A stretch of 6,635 nucleotides of DNA from positions 1-6,635 of the forward strand of contig CALFOB010000009.1 in assembly GCA_937919125.1 (NCBI GenBank), given 5' to 3'. A program made the translations under genes and the position numbers. Shown here one piece after another: positions 1 through 6,222 of the stretch. Position 1 is the stretch's first letter; every line of letters begins with the position of its first letter. Under the pieces are notes generated by a model that did no database searches, was not told where the DNA came from, and saw only the letters and a list, made by a program, of their open reading frames with translations. The stretch is from an uncultured Micrococcales bacterium. Lineage in GTDB: Bacteria; Actinomycetota; Actinomycetes; Actinomycetales; Microbacteriaceae.

Positions 1-89
1 TGAACTTTCATTCCTGCTTTAGCAAGAATGGCTGCTGTTGCTAGTCCTGCGATGCCACCACCGACGATAATTGCGGTCTTTTGGGTCAT
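1..89 (-). CDS. crtI: Phytoene desaturase-like FAD-dependent oxidoreductase, N-terminal fragment (cut by window edge)
   Basis: Only the first 29 codons are in the window. They begin with an ATG at 89-87 and read MTQKTAIIVGGGIAGLATAA onward to KAGMKV. This is the beta-alpha-beta dinucleotide-binding start of a flavoprotein: the GxGxxG motif is G10-G12-G15, followed by an alanine-rich helix. CrtI-type enzymes desaturate phytoene to neurosporene or lycopene at the membrane using FAD. The fold is seen directly. The CrtI identity is inferred from the gene following crtB with a 4-base ATGA overlap, which suggests translational coupling in a carotenoid operon. A GGAG at 103-100 lies 10 bases upstream of the start, inside crtB, and could serve as the ribosome site. 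Other FAD-dependent amine oxidase-like proteins found in carotenoid clusters cannot be excluded from so short a piece. Confidence 0.75.
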   Translation of the reverse strand, partial: MTQKTAIIVGGGIAGLATAAILAKAGMKV

Positions 90-982
90 TTAGGTGTTAC
101 TCCGATCATTGCTTTTAGAAGGATGAAAAGTTTGTGAAGGTCGTTGACTCTAATGCGGGCACGAATAAGAGTCTCTGCAGGAGTCTTGGCAATCTTCTTG
201 TTTAGTGCTGTGAACAAGAACTGAGCTGCAACTACTGCTCTTCGTGAAGACTTGGGAAGAAGTGGGATTGTTCTTGCTGAAAGAGCAAGGTCCTTGTTGA
301 TGTCTTCAACAAGTCTTACCTTGGTCTCTTCGTTAAAAGTACTGACGTTCACATCAGGGAAGTAGCTTCTACCCAATTGTTCAAAATCTGCTGCTAGATC
401 TCTCAGGAAGTTAACCTTTTGAAAAGCAGCACCTAATGCTTGAGCACCTTTTCTTAGAGTTTCTAGTTCTGAAGGAGCAAAGCTCTTCTCTTGGATAAAA
501 GCCTGAAGACACATCAAGCCAATAACTTCGGCTGATCCATAAACATAGGTATCAAATGCTTTTTGGTCATACTTGGTCTTCTGGAGATCCAGACGCATTG
601 AGTAGAAGAAAGGTTCAACAATCTTTCTTGTGATTCCTGTTTCAATTGCGGTTGCTGCAAAAGCATGAACTACAAGATTTGTGCTGAAACCTAGGTTCAT
701 GGCCTTATAGGTTTCTTGTTCAAGGTTATTCAGCTGTGAACCAGCTTCAACTCTGCTGTTAGGTCCCAAAGCTCCTGCTGCAGCTCCATCAACAATCTCA
801 TCTGCTACTCGAACTAGAGCGTAGATGTTCTGAACATGAGTTCTAATTGGCTTAGCCAATAGGTTGGTGGCTAGCCCAAACGAGGTTGAGTATGACCGGA
901 TTACTTCACGGCTGGAGACAATAGCAGCCTTGGTATATCTAGCAAGGCTCTCTTTGTCTAAGGTTTCTTGAGGTGTTGGCAC
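86..982 (-). CDS. crtB: Phytoene synthase (squalene/phytoene synthase family)
   Basis: CrtB condenses two geranylgeranyl diphosphates head-to-head into 15-cis-phytoene, the first committed carotenoid step, at the inner face of the membrane. The 298-residue length is usual for the family. Both aspartate-rich motifs that bind Mg-diphosphate are visible: DEIVD at residues 61-65, after the YALVRVA lead-in, and D195-x3-D199 within NFLRDLAADF, followed by the typical GRSYFPD (204-210). The N-terminal RSYSTSFGLA (29-38) is the usual start of the fold. The start codon is GTG (982-980). An in-frame TAG lies only four codons upstream, so no longer version is possible. There is no clear Shine-Dalgarno; a TAGCCT -10-like hexamer sits exactly six bases before the GTG, so the mRNA may be leaderless. 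The stop overlaps the crtI start (ATGA). The family assignment is firm. The preference for phytoene over squalene synthesis rests on the crtI neighbour. Confidence 0.93.
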   Translation of the reverse strand: MPTPQETLDKESLARYTKAAIVSSREVIRSYSTSFGLATNLLAKPIRTHVQNIYALVRVADEIVDGAAAGALGPNSRVEAGSQLNNLEQETYKAMNLGFSTNLVVHAFAATAIETGITRKIVEPFFYSMRLDLQKTKYDQKAFDTYVYGSAEVIGLMCLQAFIQEKSFAPSELETLRKGAQALGAAFQKVNFLRDLAADFEQLGRSYFPDVNVSTFNEETKVRLVEDINKDLALSARTIPLLPKSSRRAVVAAQFLFTALNKKIAKTPAETLIRARIRVNDLHKLFILLKAMIGVTPK

Positions 983-988
983 ATCTCT

Positions 989-994
989 AGGCTA
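989..994 (-). promoter_or_regulatory. Candidate -10 element (TAGCCT) of the crtB promoter, leaderless geometry
   Basis: Reading the minus strand, TAGCCT (994-989) fits the actinobacterial -10 consensus TANNNT. It is followed by six bases (AGAGAT) and then the GTG start of crtB. That is the spacing expected if transcription begins on the start codon itself. No convincing ribosome-binding site lies before the GTG. No strong -35 was recognised. The call rests on position and a degenerate consensus only. Confidence 0.4.
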
Positions 995-1037
995 AACCAC
1001 ATAAAAGGCTCCCTTCTTATATGTGCTGATATTCGCC

Positions 1038-1043
1038 TAAACT
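1038..1043 (+). promoter_or_regulatory. Candidate -10 element (TAAACT) of the ilv operon promoter, leaderless geometry
   Basis: TAAACT matches TANNNT and is followed by six bases (TTAGTA with the next A being 1050 minus 1) before the ilvD ATG at 1050. Transcription would therefore start at or next to the A of the start codon. A weak -35-like TTCTTA (1014-1019) lies 18 bases upstream and matches only three positions of TTGACA. The absence of a Shine-Dalgarno in front of the ATG agrees with a leaderless message. The divergent crtB -10 candidate is about 45 bases away on the other strand, so the two promoters share one small control region. Confidence 0.4.
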
Positions 1044-1049
1044 TAGTAA

Positions 1050-2741
1050 ATGACTAGAGATATGAAGCCTAGAAGCCGCGTTGTTACCGAAGGTATCGAA
1101 CGTGCGGCAGCCCGAGGAATGCTTAGAGCCGTTGGAATGGGCGATGAGGACTGGGAAAAGCCTCAAATTGGTGTTGCCTCCTCTTGGAATGAAGTAACCC
1201 CCTGCAACCTATCCCTCGATCGTTTAGCTGATGCAGCCAAGATGGGTGTTCACGCAGCTCACGGTTATCCACTTGAATTCGGAACTATTTCTGTCTCTGA
1301 CGGTATTTCAATGGGCCATGAGGGCATGCACTTCTCTCTAGTTTCTAGAGAAGTTATTGCTGACTCAGTTGAAACAGTTATGCAGGCGGAAAGATTAGAC
1401 GGTTCTGTATTGCTTGCTGGTTGTGACAAGTCACTGCCGGGAATGTTGATGGCTGCAGCTCGTCTGGATCTAGCCTCTGTATTCCTTTATGCAGGAACTA
1501 TTGCTCCAGGTTGGGTGAAGCTTTCAGATGGAACTGAAAAAGAAGTAACCATCATTGATGCTTTTGAAGCCGTTGGCGCTTGTAAGGCTGGAACTATGAG
1601 CCTTGAAGATCTTGATCGTATTGAAAGAGCAATCTGTCCAGGTGAAGGTGCCTGCGGTGGAATGTATACCGCTAACACAATGGCTTGTGCTGCTGAAGCT
1701 ATGGGTATGAGTCTTCCAGGTTCAGCATCACCTCCATCTGCAGATAGAAGAAGAGATGCTTGGGCTCACCGTTCAGGTGAAGCAGTTGTGAACCTAATTG
1801 CTAAAGGCATCACAGCTAGAGACATCATCACTAAGAAAGCATTAGAGAATGCAATTGCTGTGACCATGGCTTTTGGTGGTTCAACTAACGCTGTTCTTCA
1901 CTTCCTAGCTATTGCTAAAGAAGCAGAAGTAGATCTAACTCTTGATGATTTCAACCGCATTGCAGATAAGGTTCCTCACCTAGGAGACCTAAAGCCTTTC
2001 GGTAGATACGTTATGGCTGATGTTGACCGTGTTGGTGGAGTTCCTGTTGTTATGAAGGCTCTACTAGATGCAGGTCTGATTCACGGAGATGCTCTAACCG
2101 TTACAGGTAAGACTGTTGCAGAGAACCTTGAAGGAATTAATCCTCCTGACCCTGATGGCAAGATCATCAGAGCTCTAAACAACCCAATCCATAAGACCGG
2201 TGGTATCTCAATCCTTAAGGGTTCAATGGCTCCTCAGGGTGCTGTTGTGAAGACTGCTGGCTTTGACCTTGAGGACTTTACTGGTCCGGCTCGCGTCTTT
2301 GATAGAGAAGCAGCTGCCATGGAAGCTCTTTCTGAAGGCAAGATCTCTAAGGGCGATGTAGTCGTTATTCGTTATGAAGGACCTAAGGGTGGCCCTGGTA
2401 TGCGTGAGATGCTAGCCATCACAGCAGCTATCAAGGGTGCAGGTTTAGGTAAAGATGTATTACTCTTGACTGACGGACGATTCTCAGGCGGCACAACCGG
2501 CTTATGTATCGGACACATTGCACCAGAGGCGACCGATGGCGGTCCAATTGCTCTAGTGCGCGATTCAGACTTGATAAGAGTTAACATCGCAGCTCGAACG
2601 CTCGAACTACTAGTTGAGCCGGAAGAGTTGGCAGCCCGGAAAACTCAATGGGTTCCTTTAGAACCCCGATATACCCGTGGAGTCTTAGCTAAATACTCGA
2701 AGCTGGTGCATTCAGCAGCCGAAGGTGCTTACACCGGATAA
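1050..2741 (+). CDS. ilvD: Dihydroxy-acid dehydratase (EC 4.2.1.9)
   Basis: This enzyme dehydrates 2,3-dihydroxyisovalerate and 2,3-dihydroxy-3-methylvalerate to the 2-keto acids that are the last precursors of valine and isoleucine in the cytosol. At 563 residues it is the shorter form of the family. The three conserved cysteines C52 (TPCN), C125 (AGCDKSLPGM) and C202 (GEGACGGMYTANTM) are the set associated with [2Fe-2S] dehydratases such as the plant and mycobacterial enzymes. Mg-site residues appear to be D84 (SVSDGISMGHEGM), D126, the carbamylated-lysine candidate K127, and E453 (GPGMREM). S479 in GRFSGGTTG is the expected catalytic base. The ATG at 1050 gives an N-terminus MTRDMKPRSR of usual length; an alternative ATG at 1062 would remove only four residues. 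No Shine-Dalgarno precedes either. It is the first gene of the ilvD-ilvB-ilvN-ilvC operon and divergent from crtB. Codon choice changes near the 3' end (see findings). Confidence 0.97.
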   Translation: MTRDMKPRSRVVTEGIERAAARGMLRAVGMGDEDWEKPQIGVASSWNEVTPCNLSLDRLADAAKMGVHAAHGYPLEFGTISVSDGISMGHEGMHFSLVSREVIADSVETVMQAERLDGSVLLAGCDKSLPGMLMAAARLDLASVFLYAGTIAPGWVKLSDGTEKEVTIIDAFEAVGACKAGTMSLEDLDRIERAICPGEGACGGMYTANTMACAAEAMGMSLPGSASPPSADRRRDAWAHRSGEAVVNLIAKGITARDIITKKALENAIAVTMAFGGSTNAVLHFLAIAKEAEVDLTLDDFNRIADKVPHLGDLKPFGRYVMADVDRVGGVPVVMKALLDAGLIHGDALTVTGKTVAENLEGINPPDPDGKIIRALNNPIHKTGGISILKGSMAPQGAVVKTAGFDLEDFTGPARVFDREAAAMEALSEGKISKGDVVVIRYEGPKGGPGMREMLAITAAIKGAGLGKDVLLLTDGRFSGGTTGLCIGHIAPEATDGGPIALVRDSDLIRVNIAARTLELLVEPEELAARKTQWVPLEPRYTRGVLAKYSKLVHSAAEGAYTG

Positions 2742-2763
2742 CACAGGTTTGGTTTTACCAATC

Positions 2764-2768
2764 AAGGA
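2764..2768 (+). promoter_or_regulatory. Ribosome-binding site of ilvB (AAGGA)
   Basis: AAGGA lies six bases before the ATG at 2775 and fixes the ilvB start. A small inverted repeat, TTGGT/ACCAA (2749-2753 with 2757-2761), ends two bases before it. Confidence 0.75.
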
Positions 2769-2774
2769 TGAATT

Positions 2775-4535
2775 ATGGCTAACGAAACGTTAACAGGTGC
2801 TCAAGCAATCGTAAGAAGTCTTGAGCTTCTAGGGGTAACCGACATATTCGGTTTACCTGGTGGAGCAATTCTGCCTACCTACGATCCACTAATGGATTCA
2901 ACAAAGATCAGACACATCCTTGTTCGTCACGAACAAGGTGCAGGTCACGCTGCTGAAGGATATGCATCTGCATCAGGAAAACTTGGTGTTTGTATTGCTA
3001 CTTCTGGTCCTGGGGCAACCAACCTCGTAACAGCTATTGCTGATGCACACATGGACTCTGTTCCACTACTTGCAATCACTGGTCAGGTTAACTCAACTTC
3101 TATTGGTACCGATGCTTTCCAAGAAGCAGACATCGTTGGTATCACCATGCCAATCACCAAGCACTCATTCTTGGTTACCAAGGCAGAAGATATTCCAGGA
3201 GTTCTAGCTGCTGCAGTTCTAATTGCAACAACTGGCAGACCAGGACCTGTTCTTGTTGACATTGCTAAAGATGCTCAGAACGGCAAAGCAGAATTCATCT
3301 GGCCACCTAAGGTAGATCTGCCTGGCTATAAGCCCGTGACTAAGCCTCACGGCAAGCAGGTCCAAGCTGCTGCTCAACTAATCAAAGAAGCAAAGCGTCC
3401 TGTTTTGTATGTTGGTGGTGGAGTTATTAGGGCAGGAGCTTCTAAAGAACTTCTTGAGCTTTCAAAGATCATTGGTGCTCCGGTTGTTACTACCCTTATG
3501 GCTCGCGGTGCTTTCCCAGATTCAAACGAGCAGAACCTTGGTATGCCAGGCATGCACGGAACAGTTCCTGCTGTTACAGCACTACAGAGAAGCGATCTGC
3601 TAATTACTCTTGGTGCAAGATTTGATGACCGTGTTACAGGTCAAGTAAAGACATTTGCTGTTGGAGCAAAAGTTATTCACGTAGATATTGATCCTGCTGA
3701 AATTGGCAAGATTCGTTTTGCTGATGTTCCAATCGTTGGCGATGTCAAAGAAGTTCTTACAGAACTAAATGCGGAACTTATCTCAGAGCTAAAGGGAACT
3801 AAGCCAGACATTGCTGAATGGTGGACATTCCTAAATGATCTTCGTTCTCGTTACCCACTTGGCTACACCCAGCCAGATGATGGCAAGATGTCACCGCAGT
3901 ATGTAATTAGTCGTATTGGTGAAATCTCAGGACCAGAAGCAGTCTTTGCTGCAGGTGTTGGTCAACACCAGATGTGGTCAGCTCAGTTCATTAAGTATGA
4001 GCGCCCTAACTCATGGTTGAACTCAGGTGGTGCTGGAACTATGGGTTACTCAGTTCCTGCTGCTATGGGAGCAAAGGTTGCTGAACCAGAGCGTCTAGTT
4101 TGGGCTATTGATGGCGATGGCTGTTTCCAGATGACTAACCAAGAGTTAGCTACCTGCACTATTAACAACATTCCAATCAAGGTTGCCATTATCAACAACT
4201 CTTCTCTTGGAATGGTTAGACAGTGGCAGACACTGTTCTATAACTCAAGATATTCAAATACTGATCTAAACACCGGAACAGACACCATGATGGTTCCTGA
4301 CTTCGTGAAGTTAGCTGAAGCATATGGCTGCCTAGGTATCAGAGTTGAAAAAGAAGAAGACGTTGATGCAGCTATCAAGCTAGCGATTGCAACTAACGAC
4401 CGACCAGTAGTTATCGACTTCATTGTTGGAAGAGATGCGATGGTATGGCCTATGGTCCCAGCGGGTCTATCTAACGATGCAGTTCAGTTCGCTAGAGATG
4501 AAAGACCCGTATGGGAAGAAGGGGAGGAGGAGTAA
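2775..4535 (+). CDS. ilvB: Acetolactate synthase large (catalytic) subunit (EC 2.2.1.6)
   Basis: This thiamine-diphosphate and FAD enzyme joins pyruvate to a second pyruvate or to 2-ketobutyrate, committing carbon to valine/leucine or isoleucine. The 586 residues follow the three-domain family layout: an N-terminal pyrimidine-binding domain (about 1-170) with the catalytic glutamate E53 in RHEQGAGHAAEGYA; a central FAD/DHS-like domain (about 195-330) with LYVGGGVIRAGA and RFDDRVTG; and a C-terminal diphosphate-binding domain with GDG (447-449) and the closing NN (474-475), giving the ThDP motif. GMVRQWQ (479-485) holds the active-site tryptophan W484. At the position of the plant herbicide-site proline (plant Pro197) there is N106 in ITGQVNSTSIGTDAFQE. 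The start is supported by AAGGA six bases upstream; the N-terminus is compact. The gene begins 33 bases after ilvD and its stop directly abuts ilvN. The C-terminal tail EEGEEE is encoded by the ilvN ribosome site. Confidence 0.97.
   Translation: MANETLTGAQAIVRSLELLGVTDIFGLPGGAILPTYDPLMDSTKIRHILVRHEQGAGHAAEGYASASGKLGVCIATSGPGATNLVTAIADAHMDSVPLLAITGQVNSTSIGTDAFQEADIVGITMPITKHSFLVTKAEDIPGVLAAAVLIATTGRPGPVLVDIAKDAQNGKAEFIWPPKVDLPGYKPVTKPHGKQVQAAAQLIKEAKRPVLYVGGGVIRAGASKELLELSKIIGAPVVTTLMARGAFPDSNEQNLGMPGMHGTVPAVTALQRSDLLITLGARFDDRVTGQVKTFAVGAKVIHVDIDPAEIGKIRFADVPIVGDVKEVLTELNAELISELKGTKPDIAEWWTFLNDLRSRYPLGYTQPDDGKMSPQYVISRIGEISGPEAVFAAGVGQHQMWSAQFIKYERPNSWLNSGGAGTMGYSVPAAMGAKVAEPERLVWAIDGDGCFQMTNQELATCTINNIPIKVAIINNSSLGMVRQWQTLFYNSRYSNTDLNTGTDTMMVPDFVKLAEAYGCLGIRVEKEEDVDAAIKLAIATNDRPVVIDFIVGRDAMVWPMVPAGLSNDAVQFARDERPVWEEGEEE
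4525..4530 (+). promoter_or_regulatory. Strong ribosome-binding site of ilvN (AGGAGG) inside the ilvB 3' end
   Basis: A purine run GGGGAGGAGG (4521-4530) sits five bases before the ilvN ATG at 4536 and is translated as part of the acidic C-terminus of IlvB. It is the closest match to the anti-Shine-Dalgarno in the window. Together with the zero-base ilvB/ilvN junction it suggests coupled, well-matched synthesis of the two subunits. Confidence 0.85.
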
Positions 4536-5042
4536 ATGTCACAGCACGTACTATCTCTTCTAGTAGAAGACCGTCCAGGTCTACTAACCCGTGTAGCGGG
4601 CCTATTCGCTCGTCGTGGCTTCAACATTGAGTCTCTAGCTGTAGGAACTACCGAGGTTGAAGGCTTATCTCGCATCACAGTAGTTGTAAGCGTTGATGGT
4701 CTTCCTTTGGAGCAGGTTACTAAGCAGCTGAACAAGTTAATCAACGTAATCAAGGTTGTTGAACTAGAGCCTGAACTAACTGTTGAGCGTGATCACATGC
4801 TTATCAAGGTCAAGACCGATGCCGCTACCCGTTCACAGGTCCTTGAGGCAGTAACCTTATTCCGTGCCCGCGTCATTGACGTCGCGAGCGATGCTCTCAT
4901 TATTGAAGTCACTGGTGAAACATCCAAGTGCCAAGCATTTCTTAAAGTTCTCGAACCTTTCGGCATCAAGGAATTGGTGCAGTCAGGTGTATTGGCTATT
5001 GGACGAGGTTCAAAGTCAATTACTGAGAAGGTTCTTAAGTAA
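4536..5042 (+). CDS. ilvN: Acetolactate synthase small (regulatory) subunit
   Basis: IlvN binds the IlvB catalytic subunit, activates it and confers feedback inhibition by valine. The 168-residue length is normal for the short, single-ACT form. The N-terminal ACT domain (about 4-78) is clear: LLVEDRPGLLTRVAGLFARR followed by GFNIESLAVG. G15 and N30 match the glycine and asparagine of the E. coli IlvH effector site (Gly14, Asn29), so valine sensitivity is likely retained; this is inference from conserved residues. The C-terminal ACT-like domain (about 82-160) follows, with VIDVASDALIIEVTG and the end segment ELVQSGVLAIGRG. The ATG starts immediately after the ilvB TAA with no intervening base. 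An A-rich 30-base spacer separates it from ilvC. The visible control of the pathway is therefore at the enzyme level through this subunit. Confidence 0.96.
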   Translation: MSQHVLSLLVEDRPGLLTRVAGLFARRGFNIESLAVGTTEVEGLSRITVVVSVDGLPLEQVTKQLNKLINVIKVVELEPELTVERDHMLIKVKTDAATRSQVLEAVTLFRARVIDVASDALIIEVTGETSKCQAFLKVLEPFGIKELVQSGVLAIGRGSKSITEKVLK

Positions 5043-5059
5043 TTTCAAAAACAAAAAAC

Positions 5060-5065
5060 AAGGAG
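5060..5065 (+). promoter_or_regulatory. Ribosome-binding site of ilvC (AAGGAG) in an A-rich leader
   Basis: AAGGAG lies seven bases before the ATG at 5073. The whole 30-base ilvN-ilvC spacer is almost free of C, T and G apart from this site, so it should be unstructured and favour efficient initiation on ilvC. Confidence 0.8.
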
Positions 5066-5072
5066 AAAACAA

Positions 5073-6098
5073 ATGGCTGAAATCTTTTACGACAAAGATG
5101 CCGATCTATCGCTGATCCAAGCAAAGAAGGTAGCTGTAATTGGTTACGGTTCTCAGGGACACGCACACTCACTAAACCTGAAGGATTCAGGCGTTGATGT
5201 TGTTGTTGGTCTTAAAGATGGATCTGCAAGCAAGGCAAAGGCTGAACAGGCTGGCCTTAAGGTTCTAAACGTTGCTGATGCAGCTGCATGGGCAGATGTA
5301 ATCATGATTCTTGCTCCAGACCCACGTCAGAGAGACATCTACGCAAACGAGATCGCTCCTAACCTAACTGCAGGTAAGGCACTTGTTTTCGGTCACGGAT
5401 TCTCAATTCGTTACGGCTTCATCAAGCCACCAGCAGATGTTGATGTATTCCTAGTAGCACCTAAGGGCCCAGGACACATCGTTCGTCGCGAATACCAGGA
5501 TGGCCGAGGTGTACCTAACCTAGTTGCTGTTGAGCAGGACTTTACTGGTCACGCATTTGATCTAGCTCTTTCTTACTCAAAAGCTATTGGTGGAACCAGA
5601 GCTGGAACAATCAAGACAACCTTCACTGAAGAAACAGAAACTGACCTATTCGGTGAGCAGGCTGTTCTTTGTGGTGGAGCATCACAGTTGGTTCAGTACG
5701 GTTTCGAAACTCTTATCGAAGCTGGTTACCAGCCAGAGGTTGCTTACTTCGAAGTTCTTCACGAGCTAAAACTAATTGTTGACCTTATGTATGAAGGTGG
5801 AATTGCTAAGCAGCGTTGGTCAGTATCTGACACAGCTGAGTACGGTGACTACATCTCAGGCCCAAGAGTTATTGGCCCAGAGGTTAAAGAGCGTATGCGC
5901 GATGTTCTAACTGACATTCAGGATGGAACATTTGCTAACCGTTTCGTAACTGACCAGGATGCAGGAGCTCCAGAGTTCCTAGCTCTTAGAGCAAAGGGCG
6001 AGGCTCACCCAATTGAAGCAGTGGGTCGTAGCCTACGTAAGCTCTTCTCTTGGATCAAGAACTCAGATGATTACCAAGAAGGTAAAGCAGCTCGCTAA
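5073..6098 (+). CDS. ilvC: Ketol-acid reductoisomerase, class I, NADP-type (EC 1.1.1.86)
   Basis: IlvC carries out the Mg-dependent alkyl migration and NAD(P)H reduction of acetolactate and acetohydroxybutyrate to the dihydroxy acids used by IlvD. At 341 residues it is the short, class I form. The Rossmann domain (about 1-183) starts with VAVIGYGSQGHAHSLNLKDS; the loop after the second strand, GLKDGSASKAK (46-56), has the serines that usually contact the NADP 2'-phosphate, so NADPH preference is inferred. H108 (FGHGF) and K131 (APKGPGH) are catalytic residues. In the helical C-terminal domain the Mg ligands D191, E195, E227 and E231 and the substrate-contacting S252 are all in place. The start is supported by AAGGAG seven bases upstream. 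It is the last gene of the operon, followed 10 bases later by a strong terminator. In corynebacteria and mycobacteria serA and leuB lie downstream of ilvC; neither is next here. Confidence 0.98.
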   Translation: MAEIFYDKDADLSLIQAKKVAVIGYGSQGHAHSLNLKDSGVDVVVGLKDGSASKAKAEQAGLKVLNVADAAAWADVIMILAPDPRQRDIYANEIAPNLTAGKALVFGHGFSIRYGFIKPPADVDVFLVAPKGPGHIVRREYQDGRGVPNLVAVEQDFTGHAFDLALSYSKAIGGTRAGTIKTTFTEETETDLFGEQAVLCGGASQLVQYGFETLIEAGYQPEVAYFEVLHELKLIVDLMYEGGIAKQRWSVSDTAEYGDYISGPRVIGPEVKERMRDVLTDIQDGTFANRFVTDQDAGAPEFLALRAKGEAHPIEAVGRSLRKLFSWIKNSDDYQEGKAAR

Positions 6099-6108
6099 AG
6101 AATTACTA

Positions 6109-6142
6109 GAAAAAGCCTTCGTCGAAAGACGAGGGCTTTTTC
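6109..6142 (+). terminator. Intrinsic terminator of the ilvDBNC operon
   Basis: A 15-bp stem (6109-6123 with 6128-6142, one G-T wobble at 6118/6133) is closed by a GAAA tetraloop (6124-6127). The outer part of the stem is five A-T pairs, giving a T run at 6137-6141 after the GC-rich core. It begins 10 bases after the ilvC stop. The A/T symmetry means it could also act on transcripts coming from the right, although no convergent gene needs that here. Confidence 0.93.
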
Positions 6143-6186
6143 CTTTCCCCAGATTCCCTAATGGAAACAGAACTTAGGTATGGTGC

Positions 6187-6192
6187 TAGTGT
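6187..6192 (+). promoter_or_regulatory. Candidate extended -10 (TGC-TAGTGT) for the small secreted-protein gene
   Basis: After the ilvC terminator the next gene needs its own promoter. TAGTGT at 6187-6192 is preceded by TG at 6184-6185, giving an extended -10. A weak -35-like GAAACA (6164-6169) lies 17 bases upstream. A second possible -10, TATGGT (6179-6184), overlaps. Leader length to the ATG would be about 24 bases. This is a weak consensus-based call. Confidence 0.35.
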
Positions 6193-6222
6193 TGGGACAT
6201 CGAGAGATTCGGGTAGGGGAAA

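Noticed and set aside
982..1005. ATG triplets at 1005 and 984 (minus strand) as alternative crtB starts
   Set aside because: Both are out of frame with crtB, and the reading frame from them stops soon after; an in-frame TAG just upstream leaves the GTG at 982 as the best start.
3409..3603. 64-codon open frame on the plus strand inside ilvB
   Set aside because: Out-of-frame shadow within the FAD-domain coding region of ilvB; leucine-rich by codon-shift, no independent start signal.
4484..4753. 89-codon open frame on the minus strand opposite the ilvB/ilvN junction
   Set aside because: Antisense shadow of two certain genes; Arg/Ser/Thr-rich translation, no ribosome site and no motif.
4864..5115. 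83-codon open frame spanning the ilvN end and ilvC start
   Set aside because: Shifted frame of ilvN that runs through the A-rich spacer; the ilvN and ilvC frames are both fully supported by family motifs and ribosome sites.
6161..6195. GGAAAC...GTT spacing upstream of the secreted-protein gene as an ECF sigma-factor promoter
   Set aside because: The -35 and -10 boxes match only loosely (GGAAAC rather than GGAAC, GTT without the preceding C); the extended -10 TGCTAGTGT is at least as good, so no alternative-sigma claim is made.
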